Shown piece after piece: positions 25,818 to 38,700 of a stretch of 64,000 nucleotides of DNA; the first letter of the stretch is position 1, and each line of letters starts with the position of its first letter. Below the pieces are notes generated by a model, which made no database searches, was not told the origin of the DNA, and saw only the letters and a program-made list of their open reading frames with translations. This stretch comes from Eukaryota sp. TZLM1-RC (Eukaryota; Metamonada: BaSk clade): positions 186,001 to 250,000 of the forward strand of contig JAUPSS010000012.1 in the NCBI GenBank assembly GCA_040285825.1, in the 5' to 3' direction. The translations under genes were made by a program, and so were the position numbers.

Positions 25818-26794
25818 ACCTGGACCACATTTAGTTGATCTGTTCAAAATCAGATGCACAAACTTTTTTTGAAACGGTAGAAATTAAAAATTCCAATACA
25901 GAATTCTATTTGCACAAGAGGCAGTGTTCAGCAGTGTCCAGGTTACTTGATCCAATACATTGCTTGATACATCTAGATAGTGAATAAAATTTGAATTTTT
26001 TGTTCGCAGGTTCTATTATATATATCAATGATTGGAATTTTCATTCAATTGTTGGAATAGTGAGGTATTATTATCTATTGTGACAATAAATTGACGTGGA
26101 TTGGAGTTCAACATTGAAAATTACAATCTGTTTACAAAAATAAAAATAATAATGAAAAATTGTAAAAAAACGTAGATATTATAGGAGGTGTGTGGATTTT
26201 TAAAATGCTTCCAATTCTGTGCATCGAAATGCAGTTTATGATGTTATTCAAAGAGAATTTCCAGAATTTTCTCACATTTAGTCTTTTTATTTAGTGTTTT
26301 TTGGTGCAGTGTTTATTTTTGGATAATCTATTTTCTGTAATTGTGTTTGAGTTACTGTCCCAAATTTGTGTTTTTGTTTTTTTACACTGATATAATTGTC
26401 TTTAATGTTCAATTCTTCGTGTACTCCACGGAAAACTCCCTGAATTTTCTCTATTCATTCAAAGTAAAAAGTAAAGTTGTTTTTGTGTTTTAATATTAAA
26501 TTCATTTATAAAAATAAATAATGTTTTTCAACAACAAATGTCATCACTAGACAATTGTTCCTCAACGATGGATCATCCTGTAAATGATGCAACTAAGCAA
26601 TACTGTTAACATTATTACTAACCCCACAAGTAATAGACCCAAGAAGTAACGACTCCACTGCAGAAAATAACTTTATCAAAATAAGGAAAAATAACTTTAT
26701 CAAAATAAGAAATAAAATGTAAAATCTAAAGTATAGAGCAAATTCTAAAATTCAAAAATGTGGTTCGTTTGAAATTCTTTGCTTTTGACATAGC
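25818..26794. other. Intergenic between convergent genes
   Basis: 3' flanks of the RING/B-box gene and the giant gene. Apart from the relic at 26192-26330, nothing was recognised. Confidence 0.5.
26192..26330 (+). mobile_element. Short relic of a non-LTR reverse transcriptase (motif A region)
   Basis: Translation gives VDF-stop-NASNSVHRNAVYDV and then REFPEFSHI, aligning with LDFKNAFNSVKRNCIFDS and QDFPELSAY of the element at 1-1 kb. About 140 bp survive, with stops. It is an old fragment of the same family. Confidence 0.6.
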
Positions 26795-29700
26795 TTACTT
26801 TCCTCTCGTCGAATTCCTCCCAACTCTTCTCCGTGGTGCTCTAATGCCAGCAAATGGAACTGGGGGTAACTGTCGTGGTAATATTCTGTTTTGAGATTGC
26901 TCCTCCTTGAGAGGATCCGAGCGATATGGACTAGTTACCAAATGAGGTTCAATGTTGGGTAATCTATCACTAGTTGCCAATCCAGAAGGTCTTGCCACTT
27001 GAACTGAGGACGAATCTATGGGTGGGTTGGTCTTGTCGGTAGCATTGGAAGACCTTATTGGAGAATCAAATACTCCAGGAAGAGTAGAATATCGTGAATA
27101 ATGATGATTTTTTGGTCCCAGACTACTTAATGCAGCTTTTGCTTTAACTTTGCTATGTGAAAGGCCTTGTTTAATTGAGCCAACTTGTTTACTTTCAGCT
27201 CTTTTGAATACATTCTGTAATTCATTTCGCGAAAAAGATGACGATACACAAGGAGAACTTGAATGGAGCGAGTTTGCTAAAGTATTGCTCGCTGGAGAAA
27301 ACACATCGTTGGGGCTGAGAGCAACTATCTGGCTTTGATTTGATTGAGAAGATTTAACTTGTGAAACACATGAAATGCTTTCATTAAATGTTGATGATCC
27401 AGGGGTTTTTGTTTTCTCACTATTTTTGGAATTATTTAAACGTGGAGAAGCTGTGGAATGAATCGGCGATGGTCGTTGCTGTAGTTTTGGCAATGCGTTT
27501 CTAATTGGTTTAGGAGTTGGCAAAGACAACGGTGAAGGTTCATTCACAACATTCGTAGAATCAGAATTAGTGTTTGGTTCAAATGGTTCTACTGGTTCAA
27601 CGTCACCAGGTATTTCTTTATTGCTCGTTAAGGGTAGTGACCTCATTCGATGATGTAATGGAATCTTCGAAAATGCAGCAATTGGAACAGTTTTGCTCCT
27701 CTGATGAGTTCCAGAAACATGGTGGCTTTCGGAGAGAGGAATCGAAGTTTTTGAAGAAGCCACTGGAGATGAGTATTTTACCAAATCTTTACGACGTTTT
27801 CGAACCACAAAAAGACCAATTATAACACACAAAACAAACAATACAACCACAGCAACAACAACCAGGAAAGCCCTTTTCTGGGCAGAAATTACTGGTGGAA
27901 CACAGAGTAGATGGGCTTCAGCTTCGGACTCGTGAACACCATTATCATCTGCAAAGGTAAAAACAAGACTGATTGATAATAATGATCTTATAGATACTTC
28001 TGGCAGAGTGATGTAGCCAATGATTACAGTGTCAGTTTGTCCATATGCAGTTTCAATGTTTTTGATAACCAAATTGTGGCAATCTGGTTCCAAATCACGC
28101 TGATTCTTGTGCACCAGCAAACTCTTTGTACAAATTAAACTTGTTTTGATTCCAACATCGTGTCTCTTCTGACGATGCTTTAGGTGAAAATAAACATTTT
28201 CCCCACTTTCAAAGGGTCCCATAGAGCTGTGTGCAATAATGGACTGATAAGGGTATTCAACATTTAGCTTTTGTGTAGATAACATCAAAGTAGTTGATGA
28301 TGATTCTGATAATAAATTAATAAACGTAGGTACAATTGATAAATCTACAAAGCCTGAATCATCAACAGCAAAAGTGGCATCAATGGGGAAACAGTTACTA
28401 ATGGGTCCATGGGTCTGAGTAATAACCATCTTGAACACAGAACCAACCTTTTCAACTTTGTGTTTACAATTAGAATCAGTAAAAGCAACATCAGTCAATT
28501 CTATTGGATCATCTTGCTTGAAATTAATCTCAGCAGAGTCCTGTTTCTCAAACGAAAACCAGTAATCTTGAAACAAAGGTCGTTCATCAACATTTTGAAC
28601 AAATGAACCACGGTGTTCATAACTAGCAAAGGCAATAAGAGAAGCTAATATTGGATGTTTCACATTCAACATCATTTCATCAGCCTTACCATCAAGAGAA
28701 AGCTCAATTAAAGCAACACTCAACGTAATATTGACGTGGAGAAAGGGAGTCGAAACAGTGGCAGAAGTTCCATCAATGAGACAAGCTGAAAAGTCGCCAA
28801 AAGTGAGATCAACTTCATACCCCACAAGCTCACATGAAGGCGAATACTGTCGCCAAATATTGGATGGACTGTATGGTAAATAATAGGTAGAATTTAAAGC
28901 AAAACCAAGACTTGAGTGGGGAGCTGAATAATGGAAATAATCGCGATCAACCTCATCCAGAAAGCCCCCTTCCTTGTTGGAGCAAGTACCAACAGTAATG
29001 GTATTGAGTGACACGTCTGCCACCTCAGCAAAATCAATGAGCCAAGTATGACCTTGGCGAACATAAGGAACATGTACATCAATGGTAATGGTGTTGCCAT
29101 TGTAAGGATTGATTGAACTTGTGAAACTCAAATCTGAAGGCCGTACATTCTGCACCAATTCACACTCAAGACACGAATCGTAATAGAAATATTCAAAGAA
29201 GCCATGTGACGAGACTCCATTACTAGCTGAGACACAAAACTTGTTATCCATTACCCACCCACAATTTGGATCAGTCACACAATCATGACATGAATGATGT
29301 TCAAAGCAAAAGAACTCGTCAGTAAAGAACCTACAATAAGAATAGGTACAGTACATTTCATCAAGCATCACTTTGCCACTACCAACAATAAAACCTTCGT
29401 AACCGAATGGTCCTGGAGAGACAAACGTAGATGTCGAGTTTTGCACATACAACAAAGAGTTTTCACTTTTCAGTTCTAGTTCATTCATAAATGAGTTATT
29501 GGCTACGTGTACAACACCGGCAATAACCTCAACTCTATTCACCGTGCTGTTTTCCAGCAAAAATAAACCTTGCTGATCACAATAATTCATCCAAAAATCA
29601 TCTCGAGGTTGTGTGTCACCAAAATCTTCTACAATTTGACACTGAATATCACAAACAACCGTTCCATCTAGATGCGAAGAGGAAAGTACATGTAATTGCC

Positions 29701-32700
29701 CACTGTAAATGTTGATAGACATTTTAACCCATGAATAGATTGCCACAACTGAATCCTCAATGATCATGTTACCAGAAAAACTTTCCATATTGGTGAAAAG
29801 AGCTGCGGTCGTGTTGATGAAATTAATAGAATTGATAGAGTCATTGCATGAAAACAATAAGGCCAAATTCTGAAGACCAGACATATACATTGTGAAATTA
29901 GAATGGCATAACTTGACAGAACCATGATTGAAGAACAACACGCTATCAAATAAAACATCACCATTAGACATCGAGATTAAACCATCATTACTGATAGGCC
30001 CGGCCATTCGCGACGACATTATCACAGGAGAGCCAGAAATGTTGAGTATAGCGTTAAAAAGTACTGATAATTTTGAATAAGAATCCATTGATAACCCAGA
30101 AGGTAACAATGTCATGTTCCCTTCGATAAGAAGATGGCATGAATCAACATTAAGTCCATTGGAGACCACACAACTTGATGCGTAAGTAACAGTGGTTACA
30201 TTGGTTGATGACACAGAACATTGATCGAAATGAGAATTCAACATCCGAACTTCACCCATCTCAAAGTGATAACTACTTTTAAAACAGAAAAGACTTTGAA
30301 TATTTGGAATAAAACTTAAAGTGATGTTCGAAGTATTAGAAATGAGTACCGCATCTGACAGATCAATGTTTGAAAGATACACATCAGAATAAGAAAACTT
30401 AATACCAGTGCTTTGGAGGCTAGAATCAGTGGCAAAACTGTTCAACAACTCAGCTACAGGCATTAGATATAAATTGTGTAGGGTAACAATGGCGTGATTA
30501 AACGCTATTTGGCCGTGTAGCTCAACAGAGCAATTGGTAGCCGTAATAATTCCTTCCAAAACACTAATACCTGAACCTACCATGAGAGTCGATGTAAATG
30601 ACAGTTCGAGTGGTTGGTTGAAAGAAACAGTTGAGTTTTTCAATAAAAGCGAACCATCTATGAAAAATGGAATATGAGATACTGTTTGGGTAGACGAAAT
30701 CGAAAGAGTAGAAGATTTTGTAAAGAGAACTGATGAGGAAAATTCAAAACTTACAAAATTTCCAGAATTCCAAACAGCATGACCCTCAATAATAAGCTTG
30801 TGGTTTTCCAAATTTAAATCTTCATTACCATCAAATAAACCTTCTCCTTTAATTATAGTGGATGAATGGGTAGTTTTAGAGGTAAGCAATCCACTGATCC
30901 AGTGATAAAAATCATTTATAACTAGTTCAGTATCACCTGTTCTTGTTCCTCCATAGTGGTTGAATGTGGCAATATAAGAGTCCCCAAAGCATGAAAAATC
31001 AAATGTTGAATCTTGAAGTAAATTTAGAGAGGAAAAGTGACCATTACATTGACTTAATAATTCAAATTGACAGGAATTGTGTAAATAAACTTCACTTCCC
31101 CAAGTAATTAATCCTGCATTTTCAGAAAGTTTAAACAGAGAATTGTCGTAAAAATTAATTAAAGAATTGGATAAATAAACTTCAGAATTACCATCAATTT
31201 GGATAAAACTTTCATTATAAAGATTAATTGACTCAATTGAAGTGATATTGGTAAAATCTGTTATACCTACTGAACCACCAAATAAATTGAGAGTTGGTAT
31301 TGACGAAACCTTTGAATTATCATTAAAGTCAACCAAACCATCAAATACATCAACAAATAAAGAATCAACTTGAACATTTTCTTTAAATTCAACATTACCA
31401 TTAATAACTTTTACCATCAACCTAGAAACAAAAGCTTCACCTTGGAAAACAGCAGAACCAAATGAATCAATAATAATATTTTCAGCAACATCAAGATTTC
31501 CTGCTACAATTAATTGAGAGTTTGAATTATTTAATAATAAAAGAGAATAGCTTTCCAATGACCCACTTTCTCGAACATTTAGGATGTTATTTAGGTTTAA
31601 TTTCCCAGAATTTTCCAGTAAAAAATTGCCATTTACAATATCAAACTCTTGATTAAGATCCAAAGTACCATTTCCTATTACAAAATTACCATTATTGACA
31701 ACTTTTGCATCAATAAAGAGTAGAGATTCACAGATTTTTTCAACTTTACCATAATTACTTACAAGTGAATTAGAATCAGAATCTCCGGTAATAATTCCAC
31801 TTGAATTCACGTCAATAGTAAATAAACCATGGTCTGAAACATTAAATTCTCCATTAGAATTCAGTACAAAATTTCCAGAATTCCAAACAGCATGACCCTC
31901 AATAATAAGCTTGTGGTTTTCCAAATTTAAATCTTTATTACCATCAAATAAACCTTCTCCTTTAATTATAGTGGATGAATGGGTAGTTTTAGAGGTAAGC
32001 AATCCACTATTCCAATGATAAAAATCATTTATAACTAGCTCAGTATCACCTGTTCTTGTTCCTCCATAGTGGTTGAATGTGGCAATATAAAAGTCCCCAA
32101 AGCATGAATAATCAAGTGTTGAATCTTGAAGTAAATTTAGAGAGGAAAAGTGACCATTACATTGACTTAATAATTCAAATTTACAAGAATTGTGTAAATA
32201 AACTTCACTTCCCAAAGTAATTAATACTGCATTTTCAGAAACTTTAAACAGAGAATTGTCGTAAAAAATAATTAAACAATTGGATAAATAAACTTCAGAA
32301 TTACCTTCAATTTGGATAAAACTTTCATTATGAAGATTAATTGACTCAATTGAAGTGACATTGGCAAAATCTGTTATACCTACTGAACCACCAAATAAAT
32401 TGAGAGTTGGTATTGATGTAACCTTTGAATTACCATTAAATCCAACCAAACCATCAAATAAATCAACAAATAAAGAATCAACTTGAACATTTTCTTTAAA
32501 TTCAACATTACCATTAATAACTTTTACCATCAACTTAGAAACAAAAGCTTCACCTTGGAAAACAGCAGAACCAAATGAATCAATAATAATATTTTCAGCA
32601 ACATCAAGATTTCCTGCTACAATTAATTGAGAGTTTGAATTATTTAATAATAAAAGAGAATAACTTTCTAATGACCCACTTTCTCGAACATTTAGGATGT

Positions 32701-35700
32701 TAATTAGGTTTAATTTCCCAGGATTTTCTAGTAAAAGATTACCAGTCACTATATCAAACTCTTGATTCAGATCCAAAGTACCATTTCTTATTACAAAATT
32801 ACCATTATTGACAACTTTTGCATCGATAGAGAGTGGAGATTCACAGATTTTTTCAACTTTACCATAATTACTTACAAATGAATTAGAATCCGAAACTCCA
32901 GTAATAACTCCACTTGAATCCAAGTTAATAGTAAGTAAACCTTGGTCTGAAACATTAAATTCTCCATTAGAATTCAGTACAAAATTTCCAGAATTCCAAA
33001 CAGCATGACCCTCAATAATAAGCTTGTGGTTTTCCAAATTTAAATCTTTATTACCATCAAATATACCTTCTCCTTTAATTATAGTGGATGAATGGGTAGT
33101 TTTAGAGGTAAGCAATCCACTATTCCAATGATAAAAATCATTTATAACTAGCTCAGTATCACCTGTTCTTGTTCCTCCATAGTGGTTGAATGTGGCAATA
33201 TAAAAGTCCCCAAAGCATGAATAATCAAGTGTTGAATCTTGAAGTAAATTTAGAGAGGAAAAGTGACCATTACATTGACTTAATAATTCAAATTTACAAG
33301 AATTGTGTAAATAAACTTCACTTCCCCAAGTAATTAATCCTGCATTTTCAGAAAGTTTAAACAGAGAATTGTCGTAAAAATTAATTAAAGAATTGGATAA
33401 ATAAACTTCAGAATTACCATCAATTTGGATAAAACTTTCATTATAAAGATTAATTGACTCAATTGAAGTGATATTGGTAAAATCTGTTATACCTACTGAA
33501 CCACCAAATAAATTGAGAGTTGGTATTGACGAAACCTTTGAATTATCATTAAAGTCAACCAAACCATCAAATACATCAACAAATAAAGAATCAACTTGAA
33601 CATTTTCTTTAAATTCAACATTACCATTAATAACTTTTACCATCAACTTAGAAACAAAAGCTTCACCTTGGAAAACAGCAGAACCAAATGAATCAATAAT
33701 AATATTTTCAGCAACAACAAGATTTCCTGCTACAATTAATTGAGAGTTTGAATTATTTAATAATAAAAGAGAATAACTTTCTAATGACCCACTTTCTCGA
33801 ACATTTAGGATGTTATTTAGGTTTAATTTTCCAGGATTTTCTAGTAAAAGACTACCATTTACTATATCAAACTCTTGATTAAGATCCAAAGTACCATTTC
33901 TTATTACAAAATTACCATTATTGACAACTTTTGCATCGATAGAGAGTGGAGATTCACAGATTTTTTCAACTTTACCATAATTACTTACAAGTGAATTAGA
34001 ATCCGAATCTCCAGTAATAATTCCACTTGAATCCAAGTTAATAGTAAGTAAACCTTGGTCTGAAACATTAAATTCAGTAGAAAATTAAAGAATTCCAGAA
34101 TTCCAAACAGCATGACCCTCAATAATAAGCTTGTGGTTTTCCAAATTTAAATCTTTATTACCATCAAATAAACCTTCTCCTTTGATTATAGTGGATGAAT
34201 GGGTAGATTTAGAGGTAAGCAATCCACTATTCCAATGATAAAAATCATTTATAACTAGCTCAGTATCACCTGTTCTTGTTCCTCCATAGTGGTTGAATGT
34301 GGCAATATAAAAGTCACCAAAGCATGAATAATCAAATGTTGAATCTTGAAGTAAATTTAGAGAGGAAAAGTGACCATTACATTGACTTAATAATTCAAAT
34401 TCACAAGAATTGTGTAAATAAACTTCACTTCCCAAAGTAATTAATACTGCATTTTCAGAAACTTTAAACAGAGAATTGTCGTAAAAATTAATTAAAGAAT
34501 TGGATAAATAAACTTCAGAATTACCTTCAATTTGGATAAAACTTTCATTATGAAGATTAATTAACTCAATTGAAGTGATATTGGTAAAATCTGTTATACT
34601 TGCTGAACCACCAAATAAATTGAGAGTTGGTATTGACGAAACCTTTGAATTATCATTAAATTCAACCAAACCATCAAATACATCAACAAATAAAGAATCC
34701 ACTTGAACATTTTCTTTAAATTCAACATTACCATTAATAACTTTTACCATCAACTTAGAAACAAAAGCTTCACCTTGGAAAACAGCAGAACCAAATGAAT
34801 CAATAATAATATTTTCAGCAACATCAAGATTTCCTGCTACAATTAATTGAGAGTTTGAATTATTTAATAATAAAAGAGAATAGCTTTCCAATGACCCACT
34901 TTCTCGAACATTTAGGATGTTATTTAGGTTTAATTTCCCAGAATTTTCCAGTAAAAAATTGCCATTTACAATATCAAACTCTTGATTAAGATCCAAAGTA
35001 CCATTTCCTATTACAAAATTACCATTATTGACAACTTTTGCATCAATAAAGAGTAGAGATTCACAGATTTTTTCAACTTTACCATAATTACTTACAAGTG
35101 AATTAGAATCAGAATCTCCGGTAATAATTCCACTTGAATTCACGTCAATAGTAAATAAACCATGGTCTGAAACATTAAATTCTCCATTAGAATTCAGTAC
35201 AAAATTTCCAGAATTCCAAACAGCATGACCCTCAATAATAAGCTTGTGGTTTTCCAAATTTAAATCTTTATTACCATCAAATAAACCTTCTCCTTTAATT
35301 ATAGTGGATGAATGGGTAGTTTTAGAAATAAGCAAACCACTATTCCAATGATAAAAATCATTTATAACTAGCTCAGTATCACCTGTTCTTGTTCCTCCAT
35401 AGTGGTTGAATGTGGCAATATAAAAGTCACCAAAGCATGAATAATCAAGTGTTGAATCTTGAAGTAAATTTAGAGAGGAAAAGTGACCATTACATTGACT
35501 TAATAATTCAAATTTACAAGAATTGTGTAAATAAACTTCACTTCCCAAAGTAATTAATACTGCATTTTCAGAAACTTTAAACAGAGAATTGTCGTAAAAA
35601 TTAATTAAAGAATTGGATAAATAAACTTCAGAATTACCATCAATTTGGATAAAACTTTCATTATAAAGATTAATTGACTCAATTGAAGAGATATTGGTAA

Positions 35701-38700
35701 AATCTGTTATACCTACTGAACCACCAAATAAATTGAGAGTTGGTATTAATGAAACCTTTGAATTACCATTAAATTCAACCAAACCATCAACCAAATCAAC
35801 AAATAAAGAATCAACTTGAACATTTTCTTTAAATTCAACATTTCCATTAATGACTTTTACCTTCAACTTAGAAACAAAAGCTTCACCTTGGAAAACAGCA
35901 GAACCAAATGAATCAATAATAATATTTTCAGCAACATCAAGATATCCTGCTACAATTAACTGAGAATTTGAATTATTTAATAATAAAAGAGAATAGCTTT
36001 CTAATGACCCACTTTCTCGAACATTTAGGATGTTATTTAGGTTTAATTTTCCAGGATTTTCTAGTAAAAGATTACCATTCACTATATCAAACTCTTGATT
36101 AAGATCCAAAGTACCATTTCTTATAACAAAATTACCATTATTGACAACTTTGGCATCAATAGAGAGTAGAGCTTCACAGATTTTTTCAACTTTACCATAA
36201 TTACTTACAAATGAATTAGAATCCGAATCTCCAGTAATAATTCCATTTGAATCCAAGTTAATAGTAAATAAACCTTGGTCTGAAACATTAAATTCTCCAT
36301 TAGAATTCAGTACAAAATTTCCAGAATTCCAAACAGCATGACCCTCAATTAAAAGTTTGTGGTTTTCCATAATTAAATCTTCACTACCATCAAATAAACC
36401 TTCTCCTTTAATTATAGTGGATGAATGGGTAGTTTTAGAAATAAGCAAACCACTATTCCAATGATAAAAATCATTTATAACTAGCTCAGTATCACCTGTT
36501 CTTGTTCCTCCATAGTGGTTGAATGTGGCAATATAAAAGTCACCAAAGCATGAATAATCAAGTGTTGAATCTTGAAGTAAATTTAGAGAGGAAAAGTGAC
36601 CATTACATTGACTTAATAATTCAAATTTACAAGAATTGTGTAAATAAACTTCACTTCCCAAGGTAATTAATACTGCATTTTCAGAAACTTTAAACAGAGA
36701 ATTGTCGTAAAAATTAATTAAAGAATTGGATAAATAAACTTCAGAATTACCATCAATTTGGATAAAACTTTCATTATAAAGATTAATTGACTCAATTGAA
36801 GAGATATTGGTAAAATCTGTTATACCTACTGAACCACCAAATAAATTGAGAGTTGGTATTAATGAAACCTTTGAATTACCATTAAATTCAACCAAACCAT
36901 CAACCAAATCAACAAATAAAGAATCAACTTGAACATTTTCTTTAAATTCAACATTACCATTAATGACTTTTACCATCAACTTAGAAACAAAAGCTTCACC
37001 TTGGAAAACAGCAGAACCAAATGAATCAATAATAATATTTTCAGCAACATCAAGATATCCTGCTACAATTAACTGAGAATTTGAATTATTTAATAATAAA
37101 AGAGAATAGCTTTCTAATGACCCACTTTCTCGAACATTTAGGATGTTATTTAGGTTTAATTTTCCAGGATTTTCTAGTAAAAGATTACCATTCACTATAT
37201 CAAACTCTTGATTAAGATCCAAAGTACCATTTCTTATAACAAAATTACCATTATTGACAACTTTTGCATCAATAGAGAGTAGAGATTCACAGTTTTTTTC
37301 AACTTTACCATAATTACTTACAAGTGAATTAGAATCCGAATCTCCGGTAATAATTCCACTTGAATTCAAGTCAATAGTAAATAAACCTTGGTCTGAAACA
37401 TTAAATTCTCCATTAGAATTCAGTACAAAATTTCCAGAATTCCAAACAGTATGACCCTCAATTAAAAGTTTGTGGTTTTCCAAATTTAAATCTTCATTAC
37501 CATCAAATAAACCTTCTCCTTTGATTATAGTGGATGAATGGGTAGTTTTAGAGGTAAGCAACCCACTATTCCAATGATAAAAATCATTTATAACTAGCTC
37601 AGTATCACCTGTTCTTGTTCCTCCATAGTGGTTGAATGTGGCAATATAAAAAGTCACCAAAGCATGAATAATCAAGTGTTGAATCTTGAAGTAAATCTAG
37701 AGAGGAAAAGTGACCATTACATTGACTTAATAATTCAAATTTACAAGAATTGTGTAAATAAACTTCACTTCCCAAAGTAATTAATACTGCATTTTCAGAA
37801 ACTTTAAACAGAGAATTGTCGTAAAAATTAATTAAAGAATTGGATAAATAAACTTCAGAATTACCATCAATTTGGATAAAACTTTCATTATAAAGATTAA
37901 TTGACTCAATTGAAGTGACATTGGCAAAATCTGTTATACCTACTGAACCACCAAATAAATTGAGAGTTGGTATTGATGTAACCTTTGAATTACCATTAAA
38001 TTCAACCAAACCATCAAATACATCAACAAATAAAGAATCAACTTGAACATTTTCTTTAAATTCAACATTACCATTAATAACTTTTACCATCAACTTAGAA
38101 ACAAAAGCTTCACCTTGGAAAACAGCAGAACCAAATGAATCAATAATAAAATTTTCAGCAACATCAAGATATCCTGCTACAATTAATTGAGAGTTTGAAT
38201 TATTTAATAATAAAAGAGAATAACTTTCTAATGACCCACTTTCTCGAACATTTAGGAGATTATTTAGGTTTAATTTTCCAGGATTTTCTAGTAAAAGATT
38301 ACCATTTACTATATCAAACTCTTGATTAAGATCCAAAGTACCATTTCTTATTACAAAATTACCATTATTGACAACTTTGGCATCAATAGAGAGTAGAGAT
38401 TCACAGTTTTTTTCAACTTTACCATAATTACTTACAAGTGAATTAGAATCCGAATCTCCGGTAATAATTCCACTTGAATTCAAGTCAATAGTAAATAAAC
38501 CTTGGTCTGAAACATTAAATTCTCCATTAGAATTCAGTACAAAATTTCCAGAATTCCAAACAGTATGACCCTCAATTAAAAGTTTGTGGTTTTCCAAATT
38601 TAAATCTTCATTACCATCAAATAAACCTTCTCCTTTGATTATAGTGGATGAATGGGTAGTTTTAGAGGTAAGCAACCCACTATTCCAATGATAAAAATCA

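Noticed and set aside
26795-34036. Treating the giant locus as five separate genes
   Set aside because: The breaks are one-base homopolymer changes or one lesion inside identical repeats, only the first piece has a signal peptide and only the last has a TM and tail.
34050-34110. A 49-bp GT...AG segment that could splice out the TAA at 34085
   Set aside because: It is far longer than the other introns (28-31 bp), and its removal would put the downstream repeats out of frame.
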